NCBI GenBank assembly: GCA_016861025.1
Contig: BOKO01000028.1
Span: forward strand, 9,050 to 73,049
DNA: 64,000 nucleotides
Origin: Chloroflexota bacterium
GTDB lineage: Bacteria > Chloroflexota > Anaerolineae > Caldilineales > Caldilineaceae
Direction: 5' to 3'
This document shows, in pieces, positions 26,013 through 34,674 of this stretch; positions within the stretch are counted from its first letter, which is position 1; each line of letters begins with the position of its first letter. Position numbers and translations under genes: made by a program. The notes under the pieces are model-generated. The model had not been told where the DNA came from. It saw only the letters and a program-made list of their open reading frames with translations, and did no database searches.

Positions 26013-27704
26013 TTATCCCTTGATGCTCTTGACTGGCAATGCCGATTCGACGATCCGGTCGGAGAGCCAGTGCAATTCGATCTGGTCGCTGTCGAGCCGG
26101 CTTTTTTCGAGGAAGTAGATCGCGAGCCAGTCTTCGGGGTTGGCGTCGAAGCCGAAGGTCTGATCCAGCGTCATTGTTTCTTCTTCATTGATGGTCCCGG
26201 CGCCGAAGCTCAGGATCGTGCGGTAGTACCAGGTGCCGTTCTTGTGCAGGAAGGCGGCTTCGGTACGTCCCGGCATCGGGTTGAAGTACAGGGCATAGCC
26301 CCGCGCCGCAACGGTCATCACCGTCTGGTTCGACAGGATTTTGCGGGTCGGCACGATGGAGGTTTCCCATACCGGCTGCCAGTACGCCACCAGGCGTCCG
26401 GCACGGGCCGCCAGCCAGCCTTTGAAGGCGGCGATCTCGGCACGACTGGTGAAGCGGAAATCGAAGGCGCGGCGAATGAACGGTCGTGCCCCCGAGTCAT
26501 CCACCGCCGTAATGCCGGTCTCGTAGTCCAGGACTTCGGCGAGCCGCTGATACTCCACATCGACATCGCGCTCCCGGTTCGGGCGCGGGAAAGTCATCGG
26601 CCAGAGCGGCACATTGCTCAGTCTGGTGGCGTTGTCCTGTTTGGTGATCGTGGTGGTTCCGGCGATATCGAACACCACCCGGGCCGTGACGATGGCTTCC
26701 GTGACCCGCGTCACCGGCTGGCTGATACGGAGCCGTGCGGTACGCGCTGGCGTCACGAAGGCGCCTGCCGGCCAGGACTGGAGGATGGGTTGCTTGAGCG
26801 TCACCCCATTGCTGGCCACCGACAGGACTTCGGCCGCCTCGGTATTGCGGCTGTCTGTACCGATCACCAGCAGGCCATCGGCCTCGTACTCCAGATGCGT
26901 CGTCGTCAACGGAATGAAGGTACTGCCCGCCACCAGGCTGCCCGCCAACTGCGTCTTGTCCGGCCAGATCGGCAAGGCATAGACCCGCGACTGCCAGGCC
27001 GACAGCAGCACATCCAGCAAGGCTGCATCGTCGCGCCCGAGCAGGATCGTGAATTCGAGCGAGCGGCGCGGATTGACGCGCAGGCTCACGCGCTGTTCGG
27101 TGCCATCCCGGGCGGTCAGCACATCGGTAGCCCAGGCCAGTCGTTCCAGCCAGGACTCTCCCCAGTGGGGTCGAAGGCCGAAGACCACGACCCGCCGACC
27201 CGAGATGCTCAGGCGCGGCGTCTCCCCTGGAAACTGGAATGTGAAGGACGCCTCAATAACCGGGGGACCATCAAGACTGATGGATACCTCGTACAAGCGC
27301 GACGACAGCATGCCGAAGGTGGTCGGCGGATTGCTGCTACCCGACAGCACGATGCCACCATCGTTCTCGCCGACGATGGCCGACAAGGTCTTGGTGGCGA
27401 AATGCGCGTTCCACACTTCGATCTGCCGCATCTGCGTCGACAGCAGGTTGCCCAGGATGATCTTGCCCGGCAGCAGATGAATCTGGTGATACCAGTGCTG
27501 CTCGAACTGGCGGATCGTGAAGCCGGCGAAGCTTACCGGCAGTTCGCTGACCGGCAGAAGGTTGGTCAGGGAGCCGCCGCCGGAGAATCGCGCAATGGCC
27601 CCCTCATAAGGGCGAAACGGTGCCGGCAGGAATTTCTCCGGCAAGGCATAGGCCGGATCTCCCTTCACGCCTGAGGGCAACACACCTCCCGCAAAGCTCG
27701 TCAT
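26013..27704 (-). CDS. phage minor tail protein, unknown family
   Basis: A 563-residue protein, largely beta-rich, with repeated strand patterns; it begins MTSFAGGVLPSGVKGDPAYA. The C-terminal half contains RPFIRRAFDFRFTSRAEIAA and VVAYWQPVWETS-type stretches resembling distal-tail domains (DUF2460-like), but I am not certain of the family. The start at 27704 overlaps the stop of the upstream gene as ATGA. Position between the paralogous tail pair and the BR0599 protein indicates a tail-tip structural role. Confidence 0.6.
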   Translation of the reverse strand: MTSFAGGVLPSGVKGDPAYALPEKFLPAPFRPYEGAIARFSGGGSLTNLLPVSELPVSFAGFTIRQFEQHWYHQIHLLPGKIILGNLLSTQMRQIEVWNAHFATKTLSAIVGENDGGIVLSGSSNPPTTFGMLSSRLYEVSISLDGPPVIEASFTFQFPGETPRLSISGRRVVVFGLRPHWGESWLERLAWATDVLTARDGTEQRVSLRVNPRRSLEFTILLGRDDAALLDVLLSAWQSRVYALPIWPDKTQLAGSLVAGSTFIPLTTTHLEYEADGLLVIGTDSRNTEAAEVLSVASNGVTLKQPILQSWPAGAFVTPARTARLRISQPVTRVTEAIVTARVVFDIAGTTTITKQDNATRLSNVPLWPMTFPRPNRERDVDVEYQRLAEVLDYETGITAVDDSGARPFIRRAFDFRFTSRAEIAAFKGWLAARAGRLVAYWQPVWETSIVPTRKILSNQTVMTVAARGYALYFNPMPGRTEAAFLHKNGTWYYRTILSFGAGTINEEETMTLDQTFGFDANPEDWLAIYFLEKSRLDSDQIELHWLSDRIVESALPVKSIKG

Positions 27705-28462
27705 TTCTTGAAGGCGTAGCCGCCATAGGACGTGCTGAACACCATCCACTCATCGCTGCCGAGCGTGACGATGTCCTTGTTGGCGTACTGACCGTTCATG
27801 CGCAGCAGACGGGCCTCCGGAATGTAGCCCACCATCGAGTAATAGTAGGTCGGCGTGGTACGTCCTACTTCGACGGTGATCGGATACAGCGGCGTCACCC
27901 CGTTGAAGGTGATCGGCGAATAGCTATCGAGTTGTCGCGTCAGGCTGGTGTAGAACATCCGCGACGAGGTATTGCCGGAGCCGTTGGCGGTTTTCCAGGC
28001 ATTGGTCGCGCTGTCGATGTCGGCGCGCACGGCACCGCTGTAGCTGTCGGACAGAAAGGCACCACCCGTGAAGCTGCAGGTCTTGGTCATGGTGCCGAAA
28101 AGCAGCATGTTGTAGATGGTGCTGGTGTATTGCGTGACGCAATAGCAGTAGCCATCCCCGCCGAACAGGAAGTATTCGGCACTACCGGAAAGCAGGTTGG
28201 CCGAGATCGAGCCACCCGATACGGTTTGTGAGCCGTAGGCCAGGCCGCTGCTGAACGCAGTCGAGCCATAGGCCGCGATGTAACTGCTCCAGGAGTGCAG
28301 ATTGACGTACTGTCCGCTGGCCGCATGCTGCAGGTGCAGACGGTAGTAACCCGAATCGGCCTGATACATCAGCTGCGTGTAACCGCAGTAGGTGGTGGCG
28401 AAGAGCCGGATCTTGTCGAGCAGGTCGTTCGGCGAGGTGGTGATACCGGATTGGAATGCCAT
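27701..28462 (-). CDS. phage tail structural protein, paralogue of the upstream gene
   Basis: A 253-residue Tyr-, Ser- and Gly-rich protein. Its N-terminus (MAFQSGITTSPNDLLDKIRL) aligns with that of the upstream protein (MAWTSGTASDYLDLLTRLKA), and both go on as aromatic-rich beta proteins, so the two genes look like a tandem duplication. A part of the tail tip or side fibres is likely. No enzyme motif is visible. Confidence 0.65.
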   Translation of the reverse strand: MAFQSGITTSPNDLLDKIRLFATTYCGYTQLMYQADSGYYRLHLQHAASGQYVNLHSWSSYIAAYGSTAFSSGLAYGSQTVSGGSISANLLSGSAEYFLFGGDGYCYCVTQYTSTIYNMLLFGTMTKTCSFTGGAFLSDSYSGAVRADIDSATNAWKTANGSGNTSSRMFYTSLTRQLDSYSPITFNGVTPLYPITVEVGRTTPTYYYSMVGYIPEARLLRMNGQYANKDIVTLGSDEWMVFSTSYGGYAFKK

Positions 28463-28465
28463 GGT

Positions 28466-29272
28466 CTATGCCAGCTTCAGTGCCCAATAGTCGTAGTACC
28501 CGGTGCGATACACGTCCTGCACCACCAGGTGATCCACGCCATTGGCGGTGATGATGTTCTCCACGGAATTGCCGTAGCCCGGCACGCTGTACATGCCGTC
28601 CAGTTCGCCCAGGCCCTGCATCACGAAGGGCAACAGCGGATAGCTGCCATCCGGGGCTTCGCGCTGATTGCTGCCCCAGGTGCCTGGCCAGAAATACGGA
28701 CTGCTGTTCCATGTACCCGTTGGCGACCAGTACGCCCCGGAATAACCCGCCGTGCGCGGCAGATGGTTTCGGTAGGTGTAGGCGTTGCTCCAGCGCGTCG
28801 ACCCGTTGTACGAGCCACCGACCACCAGGGGATACGGGTATTGGGCCGGCGTGGCATACGGCAGAAACAACCCTAGATGCACGCACTCGTAGTAGGTGCC
28901 GGTCTTGACCACCACGACGATGCGGCGGCCATTGGCGACGAACCAGTACGGCATCGCCGACAGGGTCAGCAGCGCATAGTAGGTTTGACTGCTGTTGTAC
29001 TGGGCGTCGAACGCTACCCCGGGGTTGTAGGTGACATAGCCGCGAAGTTTCCAGTTGCCGTAGTCCGAGGAGGTTTCCGTCTGGATGGCGACATAGATTT
29101 CGTCCGAGCCGGCCAGGCCGACGCCCTTGAGTACCAGTTCGGCGGGCGGCCCTGGTACCCAGCGCATGACCTGCCAGCGCTCGTTGGCCGGCAGCATCTG
29201 CTCGGTGACGAAAGCCTTGAGGCGCGTCAGAAGGTCGAGGTAGTCCGAAGCGGTACCGGATGTCCAGGCCAT
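28466..29272 (-). CDS. phage tail structural protein, first of a tandem pair
   Basis: A 268-residue protein rich in Tyr, Trp, Gly and Ser, with strand-rich segments such as NWKLRGYVTYNPGVAF and ANGRRIVVVVKTGTYYECVH. Only the first ~30 residues and the general texture are shared with the following gene. It lies 8 nt downstream of the tape-measure stop. A surface-exposed tail component is the best guess. Confidence 0.65.
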   Translation of the reverse strand: MAWTSGTASDYLDLLTRLKAFVTEQMLPANERWQVMRWVPGPPAELVLKGVGLAGSDEIYVAIQTETSSDYGNWKLRGYVTYNPGVAFDAQYNSSQTYYALLTLSAMPYWFVANGRRIVVVVKTGTYYECVHLGLFLPYATPAQYPYPLVVGGSYNGSTRWSNAYTYRNHLPRTAGYSGAYWSPTGTWNSSPYFWPGTWGSNQREAPDGSYPLLPFVMQGLGELDGMYSVPGYGNSVENIITANGVDHLVVQDVYRTGYYDYWALKLA

Positions 29273-29280
29273 GGCAGTTC

Positions 29281-31860
29281 CTAACGCAGAATCTCGCGCA
29301 CGGCCGAACCATTGCGCGAGAGGATGTTGAGAATCGACTTTTCACCGGCGGGTGAGGTCAAGTAGTCGGCGGCAAGACTGGGATCGATCACATTGACGAT
29401 GCGTACCGCCTGACCGGCCCCGCCCCCTGTCGTTGCCGGGGCGGCGGGTGGCACCAGTCCTCCCTCGGCGAAGGCTAGACGCACACCCTGCCAGCGGGGG
29501 ACACTGAGTCCGCCGTTCAGGGCGTGCAGGAAATCGACGCCGAGCCGGCGCACGGCAGCGGCGCGCAGGACATATTCCCCGGCCGACAGACGCGCCGGGA
29601 TCGAGTCCGAGGTCGAAGTCCCTGGCCCGCTGACCAGGCCACCCGTGGCGAAGCCCTTGAACAGTCCGCTGATGAAGGCGCCAAATCCCCCACTGCCACC
29701 GCCGCTCCCAATCGCCCCGAACAAACTCTCGGCGAGTTTCTGCGAAGCGATCCGGTTGATCGAGGCCAGGACGCTGCGCGCAAAATCGGCGAAGGCATCC
29801 TTGGCCGACTTGGCGCCCGAGCCGATCTGCTCGAACATCGTGGCAAAGGCGTTCTGGGTGTCACCATTGATGCGGACCGCCACCTCGTCCGTCACCGTCT
29901 TGAGGCTGGCGATCTCGATCTTCAGCCGCGCCACCCGATTGACCGCTTCCTCGGAACCGGTCGATTGCGCGAGTTGCTCCATCTTGGGGATCAGTGCTTC
30001 GACCTCCCTTGCCGTCTCGGCCTGCAATCCCAGCAGCGTCTGCCGCATCTGGGATTCGGTGATGAGGCCCGCCTCCTTTTGCACCTGGAGTTCCCGACCC
30101 CGCAGCGACAGCCGCTCGGTCGCGATCTGGTACTGACGCTCGAAGCGGGCCAGTTCTGCCAGATCCGACTCGACATCGATCAGGCGCGCCACATCCTGCG
30201 TGCCGGCGGTATCGCCCATGCGCTGCAATTGCTCGATCAGGGGCTGATACTCGCGTTGCAGCCGGGCGCGTGTACTGTCACCACCCGCTCCACTACTGAC
30301 CTCGGCGAGACGATCCCGTACCCGGGAGAGCTCATTGGCGAGTTGCCGTTCGGCATTGGCCGCCGCATGCGCATTGGCCACCTCGATCTCGCCGCGTTGC
30401 TGCGCCAGAACGGCAATCTCACCGTCGAGCTTCTTGACCTCGGCCATGGCCCGCAGCCGGGTGGCCTCGTCCTTGCCGCTACGTGCCATCTGCTGCTGGG
30501 CAGTGCGTTCCTCGGACTTGCGGGAAATGTCCTCGTCGATGGCCGCCTGCTCAAGACGGGTCTTTTGTGCGTAGTAGTCCCGAATCGATACCAGGCGATC
30601 ATCCAGGGCCCGGTCGAGGGCGGCCTTCTGCTGATCCAGCCCGGTCTTGAGCAGACGGAACTCGGCGTCGGCCTGCGCCTTCAGGACGGCCAGGCGCGCT
30701 GCACTGTTGTCCTTGGCTTCCGCGCCTTTCTTGATGCAGCGTCCGCCACGCCATTCACCGCCCGAGAGCAAGCAGGCCATGCGCTGCATGTCCTCTGTCG
30801 CTGCACCGGTATTCCCTGCAGCGGGACTTGATGAGGCAGGCCCTGCCTGGCGTGCCTGGGGCGGATTGAGGATGCGTGCCGACAAGGCATCGACCTCGGC
30901 ACGCGCCTTAGCCGCATCTTCACGCATGGCTTCGCCGATCGCCTTGAAACCCCGGATATCGAGGCGTGCCAGCGCGGTGAGTTGCGCGGCCATGCCACCG
31001 ATCTCGGTGCCCATCGACTTGAAGACGTAGGCGACATTCACGCCGAGGACGAGAATCGCCTCCAGGGTGGTTTTGAGGGCACCGCCGAGAATGGCTGCGA
31101 AGCCGGTCGCTTCTCCTTGACCGTCGCGGATGGCATCGGTCACGACCCGCAAGGGGGCCAGCAACTCGGTGGCAAGCGTTATGCCTAACCCGGAAGACGA
31201 GGCTTTGAGTGCGGTCAGATTGTCGTTGAACGCTTCAGCCGCCTGAGCGGTTCCGGTCGACAACTTCAGGCCGAGCCGCTCGGCTTCCTGCATCAGTGCG
31301 CGGATTCCCGATGAACCCTGATTCAGGAACGGAATCATGTCCATCCCGCTCTTGCCAAAGAGCTTGACCGCCAGGGCCGTCTTGGTGGCTCCGTCCTCGA
31401 AACTGGCGAATCGATCGGCAATCTCCAGCAGAATCGTGTCCGATGACTTGAGGTTGCCTGCCGACTCCTCGACCGAAATGCCGAGCGCCTGAAACAGGGC
31501 AGCGCCTTCGCCCAGTCCGGAACGTGCTTCCGTCAGGTTGGCGGACAGTCCTTTCAGGCCGGTCTTTAAGGTATCAAGCCCGACATCCGACAACTGTGCG
31601 GCGAATTGCAGCGTCGACAATGCCTCGACCGAGATGCCGATTTTCTGAGAGAGTTTGTTCAGTTCATCGGCAGAGTCGATCGCTCCCTTGACCAGTGCCG
31701 CGAACGCGCCCAGCGTGAGGGAGACACCCAGACCTGCCAGCAATCCCTGCACGCGACGTGTTTCGTCACCGAGACGCCCGAGGTTGTTCCGGATGCTATC
31801 CAGGGCTGTGCGGGTCTGGTCGACGGCAGTGATGAGGATCTGTGCGCGATCGGAAGCCAT
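29281..31860 (-). CDS. phage tail tape-measure protein
   Basis: An 859-residue protein. The N-terminal part carries a hydrophobic glycine-rich segment (LAGLGVSLTLGAFAALVKGA) followed by a PhageMin_Tail-like region with SADELNKLSQKIGISVEALS. Residues about 380-690 are long coiled coil (QQKAALDRALDDRLVSIRDY). The C-terminal ~150 residues have GSGGGSGGFGAFISGLFKGF and the FATGGLVSGPGTSTSDSIPA motif typical of lambda-family tape measures. It sets tail length and takes part in DNA delivery. With about 1.5 angstrom of tail per residue, a tail near 130 nm would be expected. Confidence 0.9.
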   Translation of the reverse strand: MASDRAQILITAVDQTRTALDSIRNNLGRLGDETRRVQGLLAGLGVSLTLGAFAALVKGAIDSADELNKLSQKIGISVEALSTLQFAAQLSDVGLDTLKTGLKGLSANLTEARSGLGEGAALFQALGISVEESAGNLKSSDTILLEIADRFASFEDGATKTALAVKLFGKSGMDMIPFLNQGSSGIRALMQEAERLGLKLSTGTAQAAEAFNDNLTALKASSSGLGITLATELLAPLRVVTDAIRDGQGEATGFAAILGGALKTTLEAILVLGVNVAYVFKSMGTEIGGMAAQLTALARLDIRGFKAIGEAMREDAAKARAEVDALSARILNPPQARQAGPASSSPAAGNTGAATEDMQRMACLLSGGEWRGGRCIKKGAEAKDNSAARLAVLKAQADAEFRLLKTGLDQQKAALDRALDDRLVSIRDYYAQKTRLEQAAIDEDISRKSEERTAQQQMARSGKDEATRLRAMAEVKKLDGEIAVLAQQRGEIEVANAHAAANAERQLANELSRVRDRLAEVSSGAGGDSTRARLQREYQPLIEQLQRMGDTAGTQDVARLIDVESDLAELARFERQYQIATERLSLRGRELQVQKEAGLITESQMRQTLLGLQAETAREVEALIPKMEQLAQSTGSEEAVNRVARLKIEIASLKTVTDEVAVRINGDTQNAFATMFEQIGSGAKSAKDAFADFARSVLASINRIASQKLAESLFGAIGSGGGSGGFGAFISGLFKGFATGGLVSGPGTSTSDSIPARLSAGEYVLRAAAVRRLGVDFLHALNGGLSVPRWQGVRLAFAEGGLVPPAAPATTGGGAGQAVRIVNVIDPSLAADYLTSPAGEKSILNILSRNGSAVREILR

Positions 31861-31861
31861 G

Positions 31862-32512
31862 TCAGTTGCGGTTCAAATAGCGATTGATGAATTGAGCCAG
31901 TTGCGGCATGGCACGCCGCACCGTCCCGTCAAAGTCGAAGCGGCGTTTCAGGGTGACGCGAGGCACCAGGACAGCGATGGGGATTTCCTGGCCACGCTTG
32001 ATCGATTTCGCCCCGGTGCGCTGTCGCTCGGCGCGCTTGAAGCGCGTCAGGGCCGAGGCGTTCTCCTTGATGTTCTCCGCCATCAGAATGACTTTGCCGC
32101 CTTTGCGAATGAACCAGGCATTGCCGGAACGCATCAGGGTGTCGATCACCCGGGCGAAAGCCTTGCGGCCCATCCGTCGCCCGGACTCGGTCAGCGGGAT
32201 CAGCATCTTGCCGGTCAGGGTCGCCCCCCGGACATGCACACCCAGCCAGGAAACCCGAGACCCCACCAGTAAGGCCGGCAACCGCGAAGGATCCCGATCC
32301 AGCACCTTGGCCCGCATCGAGCGCAGGAAGGCCGGTTTGCGGATCGCCAGGTCGGACTGCATGCGGGTACGCAGTGCGTCTGTCAGGCTGCGGCTGCTGT
32401 CACGCATTCCCAGGCTGACCGCCTTATGGATCGCCTCGCGGCGTGAGCGGGTCCAGGCGGCCAATTCGCCCTTGTCGAGCAAACCCGAGGTAGTCAGGGA
32501 GATTTTGAGCAT
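31862..32512 (-). CDS. phage tail-module protein, DUF6441-like
   Basis: A 216-residue basic protein starting MLKISLTTSGLLDKGELAAW. The RRMGRKAFARVIDTLMRSGN and WFIRKGGKVILMAEN stretches match proteins found between tail chaperone and tape measure in related prophages (DUF6441). Longer in-frame starts would lie inside the frameshifted chaperone region, so the ATG at 32512 is preferred. The function is unknown; a tape-measure accessory role is an inference. Confidence 0.65.
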   Translation of the reverse strand: MLKISLTTSGLLDKGELAAWTRSRREAIHKAVSLGMRDSSRSLTDALRTRMQSDLAIRKPAFLRSMRAKVLDRDPSRLPALLVGSRVSWLGVHVRGATLTGKMLIPLTESGRRMGRKAFARVIDTLMRSGNAWFIRKGGKVILMAENIKENASALTRFKRAERQRTGAKSIKRGQEIPIAVLVPRVTLKRRFDFDGTVRRAMPQLAQFINRYLNRN

Positions 32513-32778
32513 GGTGCGGTGAGACTCTGAATGGCCTTGCGGATGACCTCGCCCGTTCCCTGACTGCCAGTGGCGATGACCGTCAGCAGATTGGCGAGTT
32601 GCCGCTGCTCCTGACGATCGATGGCGTCGATCCAGGCATCGACCTGCGCCAGGGTGTAGTGCCGGATGTCCTGCCAGGCATGGCCATGAGCAATCAGGCG
32701 CTGGCAGGTGTGGGCCCAACCAACTGACTGCCGATGCGACTCACTGCCTCGCCCAGCTTCGGCACCACCCGCTGGATA
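32494..32778 (-). CDS. T part of the frameshifted tail chaperone (gpGT-like)
   Basis: An open frame with no ATG, GTG or TTG start at a usable place, entered only by -1 slippage from the gpG-like gene at 32784-32778. It encodes about 94 residues: YPAGGAEAGRGSESHRQSV, then WAHTCQRLIAHGHAWQDIRH and a helical stretch DAWIDAIDRQEQRQLANLL. The fusion would be about 198 residues. Its stop is just inside the next gene. Programmed frameshifting at this site is conserved in long-tailed phages; here it is inferred from the slippery site, the correct shift direction and the missing start codon. Confidence 0.7.
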   Translation of the reverse strand, partial: YPAGGAEAGRGSESHRQSVGWAHTCQRLIAHGHAWQDIRHYTLAQVDAWIDAIDRQEQRQLANLLTVIATGSQGTGEVIRKAIQSLTAPCSKSP

Positions 32779-33089
32779 AAAAAATCCGCATTCACCTCGA
32801 ACAGGGCCTGCGCGAGAAATATCGCCTCATCCAGCGCCAGGCCGGCAATCCATTCGCGCGGTTGGCGGCTGGCGATGGCCATGGCCTCGATCATCGCCTC
32901 GCCGTGACTGCCCAGAAGCCTCAGCCAGTCAGGTTCGATGGCGAGATCCGCCGTGAAGGGCTGAATAGCCTTGGCGAAAGCTGGCAGTTCGCCCAGCACG
33001 AGGGGCGTGAGCGCGAGCGTCTGCTCCGCCACGCGGATCTCGACCGGGACGGGCGGCAGCACGGCCATGGGATCTATGGGCTTTTTCAC
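32694..33089 (-). CDS. tail assembly chaperone, gpG-like (unshifted product)
   Basis: A 131-residue protein, MKKPIDPMAVLPPVPVEIRV, with a helical body (AEQTLALTPLVLGELPAFAK; EWIAGLALDEAIFLAQALFE). Size and place directly between the tail tube and tape-measure side fit lambda gpG, which coats the tape-measure protein during tail assembly. A perfect T_TTT_TTT slippery heptamer lies at codons 103-104, where part of the ribosomes should shift by -1 to make a longer fusion product. It overlaps the tail-tube stop by four bases. Confidence 0.75.
   Translation of the reverse strand: MKKPIDPMAVLPPVPVEIRVAEQTLALTPLVLGELPAFAKAIQPFTADLAIEPDWLRLLGSHGEAMIEAMAIASRQPREWIAGLALDEAIFLAQALFEVNADFFIQRVVPKLGEAVSRIGSQLVGPTPASA
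32778..32784 (-). promoter_or_regulatory. -1 ribosomal frameshift slippery heptamer
   Basis: On the coding strand GAT TTT TTT ATC gives T_TTT_TTT in the zero frame, a canonical X_XXY_YYZ site. A -1 shift continues in the downstream 94-codon frame without meeting a stop. Confidence 0.7.
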
Positions 33090-33820
33090 AGGAGGACAAT
33101 CCGGCCGAATTGACCCAGTTCACCACTGGCCGACTTGGTCAGATCGGCGAGCACCTGACCGGATAACTCGAACTTAAGCAGGTCGCTGGTGATCACCGAC
33201 AGTTCCTTGGCCGGGTTGATGGCCACGCGATAGAGATCGATGACGACTTCTTTGTTGCCGTCGGCGGTATTGAGCCCCTCGAAGCGCACCCAGCGCTCTG
33301 GCAAGGGCTGGGTGAACATTGCCGTCACGTTGGCTGCGCCATAGGAATAGCTGGCGGTGATGGCACCGGTCACGCCAGTGATGTCGGTGAATTGGAAGGA
33401 GCCGTGCTTGGCGTTCACCGTGTACTTAGTGTTGGCAACCGTGGTGGCCCCCGCCTTTACCACCAAGGACGACACGTTCTGCTTGCCGAGCAGGTACAAC
33501 TTGTTGGTTTCGGCCGTCGTCGCAATGGCCTCGTCAGTCACGGTGCCGGTAGTCACGACCGTCGTGCTGCCGTAGAGCGCCAGTTCGAGATTGCTCGGGA
33601 TAAGTTCTTCCAGGGTGCAGGCAAACTCGCCTTTCTTGCCCTTGATGATCTGCAGGTCGGTGAGGCGCTGACCGGACTGCGATTCCTGATGCTCGAGGGT
33701 CTCTACCGAGAGTGATACCTTGAGGTCGGGAACGTTGCCGACGAAGTTGAGGCCGGCAGGATTGCCGCCGCTGGTGCGAGCGCCGATGAATACGCGCCCC
33801 TGACCGGAGAAATAGGCCAT
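33086..33820 (-). CDS. phage tail tube protein
   Basis: A 244-residue protein, MAYFSGQGRVFIGARTSG, with GNVPDLKVSLSVETLEHQES and an Ig-like insert region TVVTTGTVTDEAIATTAETN. It fits the tail-tube proteins of lambda-like siphoviruses that form the hollow tail shaft. The start has GGAG 8 nt upstream. The ~108-nt gap before it holds no gene and may carry regulatory sequence for high expression. Confidence 0.85.
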   Translation of the reverse strand: MAYFSGQGRVFIGARTSGGNPAGLNFVGNVPDLKVSLSVETLEHQESQSGQRLTDLQIIKGKKGEFACTLEELIPSNLELALYGSTTVVTTGTVTDEAIATTAETNKLYLLGKQNVSSLVVKAGATTVANTKYTVNAKHGSFQFTDITGVTGAITASYSYGAANVTAMFTQPLPERWVRFEGLNTADGNKEVVIDLYRVAINPAKELSVITSDLLKFELSGQVLADLTKSASGELGQFGRIVLL

Positions 33821-33928
33821 ATCGTTTACTCCTTCGATGGAAAGTGAAAGTGGTGGAACGCCTTACTTGCCGGCTACTACCGCCGGTGATAAATAAACAG
33901 TGATCTGTTCCAAGCCGGCGTTGCGGCG

Positions 33929-34369
33929 TTACCCCTGGGCCGTCAGGTCATGGACCAGGGTGCGGTAGGTGATCTGGTAGCGCGCCGGAATTGCGGCAGC
34001 CGTGGCATCGGCATCCTCGATGTCCCAGTCACAATCCAGTTCCTGAAGCCCCAGCGTGGTACCGCCCAGATTCGGATCGGAAAACAGCGCGGTGTGACAG
34101 GCCACCATCAACCGGTCGGCCATCGCCTCGGCCGGTTCGGTGTCGGTGGCACGCGCCAGTGCCACGAGGCGGACGACCAGATGCCGCTCGATGCGGTCGT
34201 TGGCGCGCTGGGCGATGGTTTCCGCCTCTGGGAAGATCAGCAGCGCCGGTGAAGCGTCGCGGGGAATTGCAGTGGTCGGTGAGCGCAGGACCTGTGCGCC
34301 TTCCCCCTGAGCGATGGGAGACAAACGACTGGTCATTGCCTGGAGAATGCGTTCCCGGATTGAGTTCAT
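33929..34369 (-). CDS. tail terminator/completion protein (gpU-like)
   Basis: A 146-residue protein, MNSIRERILQAMTSRLSPIA, with IERHLVVRLVALARATDTEP and a C-terminal YQITYRTLVHDLTAQG, as in minor tail U-like proteins that cap the tail tube. The ATG at 34369 has AGGAA upstream. It lies between the head-tail connector and the tail-tube gene, the usual position of a tail terminator. The family is assigned by pattern and position. Confidence 0.6.
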   Translation of the reverse strand: MNSIRERILQAMTSRLSPIAQGEGAQVLRSPTTAIPRDASPALLIFPEAETIAQRANDRIERHLVVRLVALARATDTEPAEAMADRLMVACHTALFSDPNLGGTTLGLQELDCDWDIEDADATAAAIPARYQITYRTLVHDLTAQG

Positions 34370-34392
34370 AGTGGATTTCCTTCGAGCATGAA

Positions 34393-34674
34393 TCAGATGC
34401 GCATCAGCGTGGCCCGGCACTCCGAGCCGTCGCCGATGGCCCGCACTTCCCGGACCTGGTAGGTTTCGCCGCCGATGACCAGTTCCTCGCCGCGATTGAG
34501 CACCAGGGCGTCGGCGGGGAAACGGATCGCGTAGTCGGACGAGAGCCCCAGGCCATCGAGCACCTCCACGTCGGGCGCACGGAAGTCCACCAGCACCTCC
34601 GTGCCTCCGACCGTGGCCGGCGTCAGCAGACCGGCACGGCCGGCTGCTGCATACAGGTCAGTCAGGGACGTCAT
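34393..34674 (-). CDS. head-tail connector protein (gpFII-like)
   Basis: A 93-residue protein with VDFRAPDVEVLDGLGLSSD and RGEELVIGGETYQVREVRAI, the strand pattern of small head-tail joining proteins such as gpFII. It starts as ATGA overlapping the capsid stop. It should sit on the portal/gpW ring and accept the tail. Confidence 0.7.
   Translation of the reverse strand: MTSLTDLYAAAGRAGLLTPATVGGTEVLVDFRAPDVEVLDGLGLSSDYAIRFPADALVLNRGEELVIGGETYQVREVRAIGDGSECRATLMRI

Noticed and set aside
24957..27674. Plus-strand open frame of 905 codons
   Set aside because: Antisense to several intact tail genes with good starts and overlaps; residue composition is typical of a shadow.
29524..30831. Plus-strand open frame of 435 codons
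   Set aside because: Antisense to the tape-measure gene; no family motif.
32513..32719. 69-residue N-terminal extension of the DUF6441-like protein
   Set aside because: This stretch is explained by the frameshifted T part of the chaperone in another frame.
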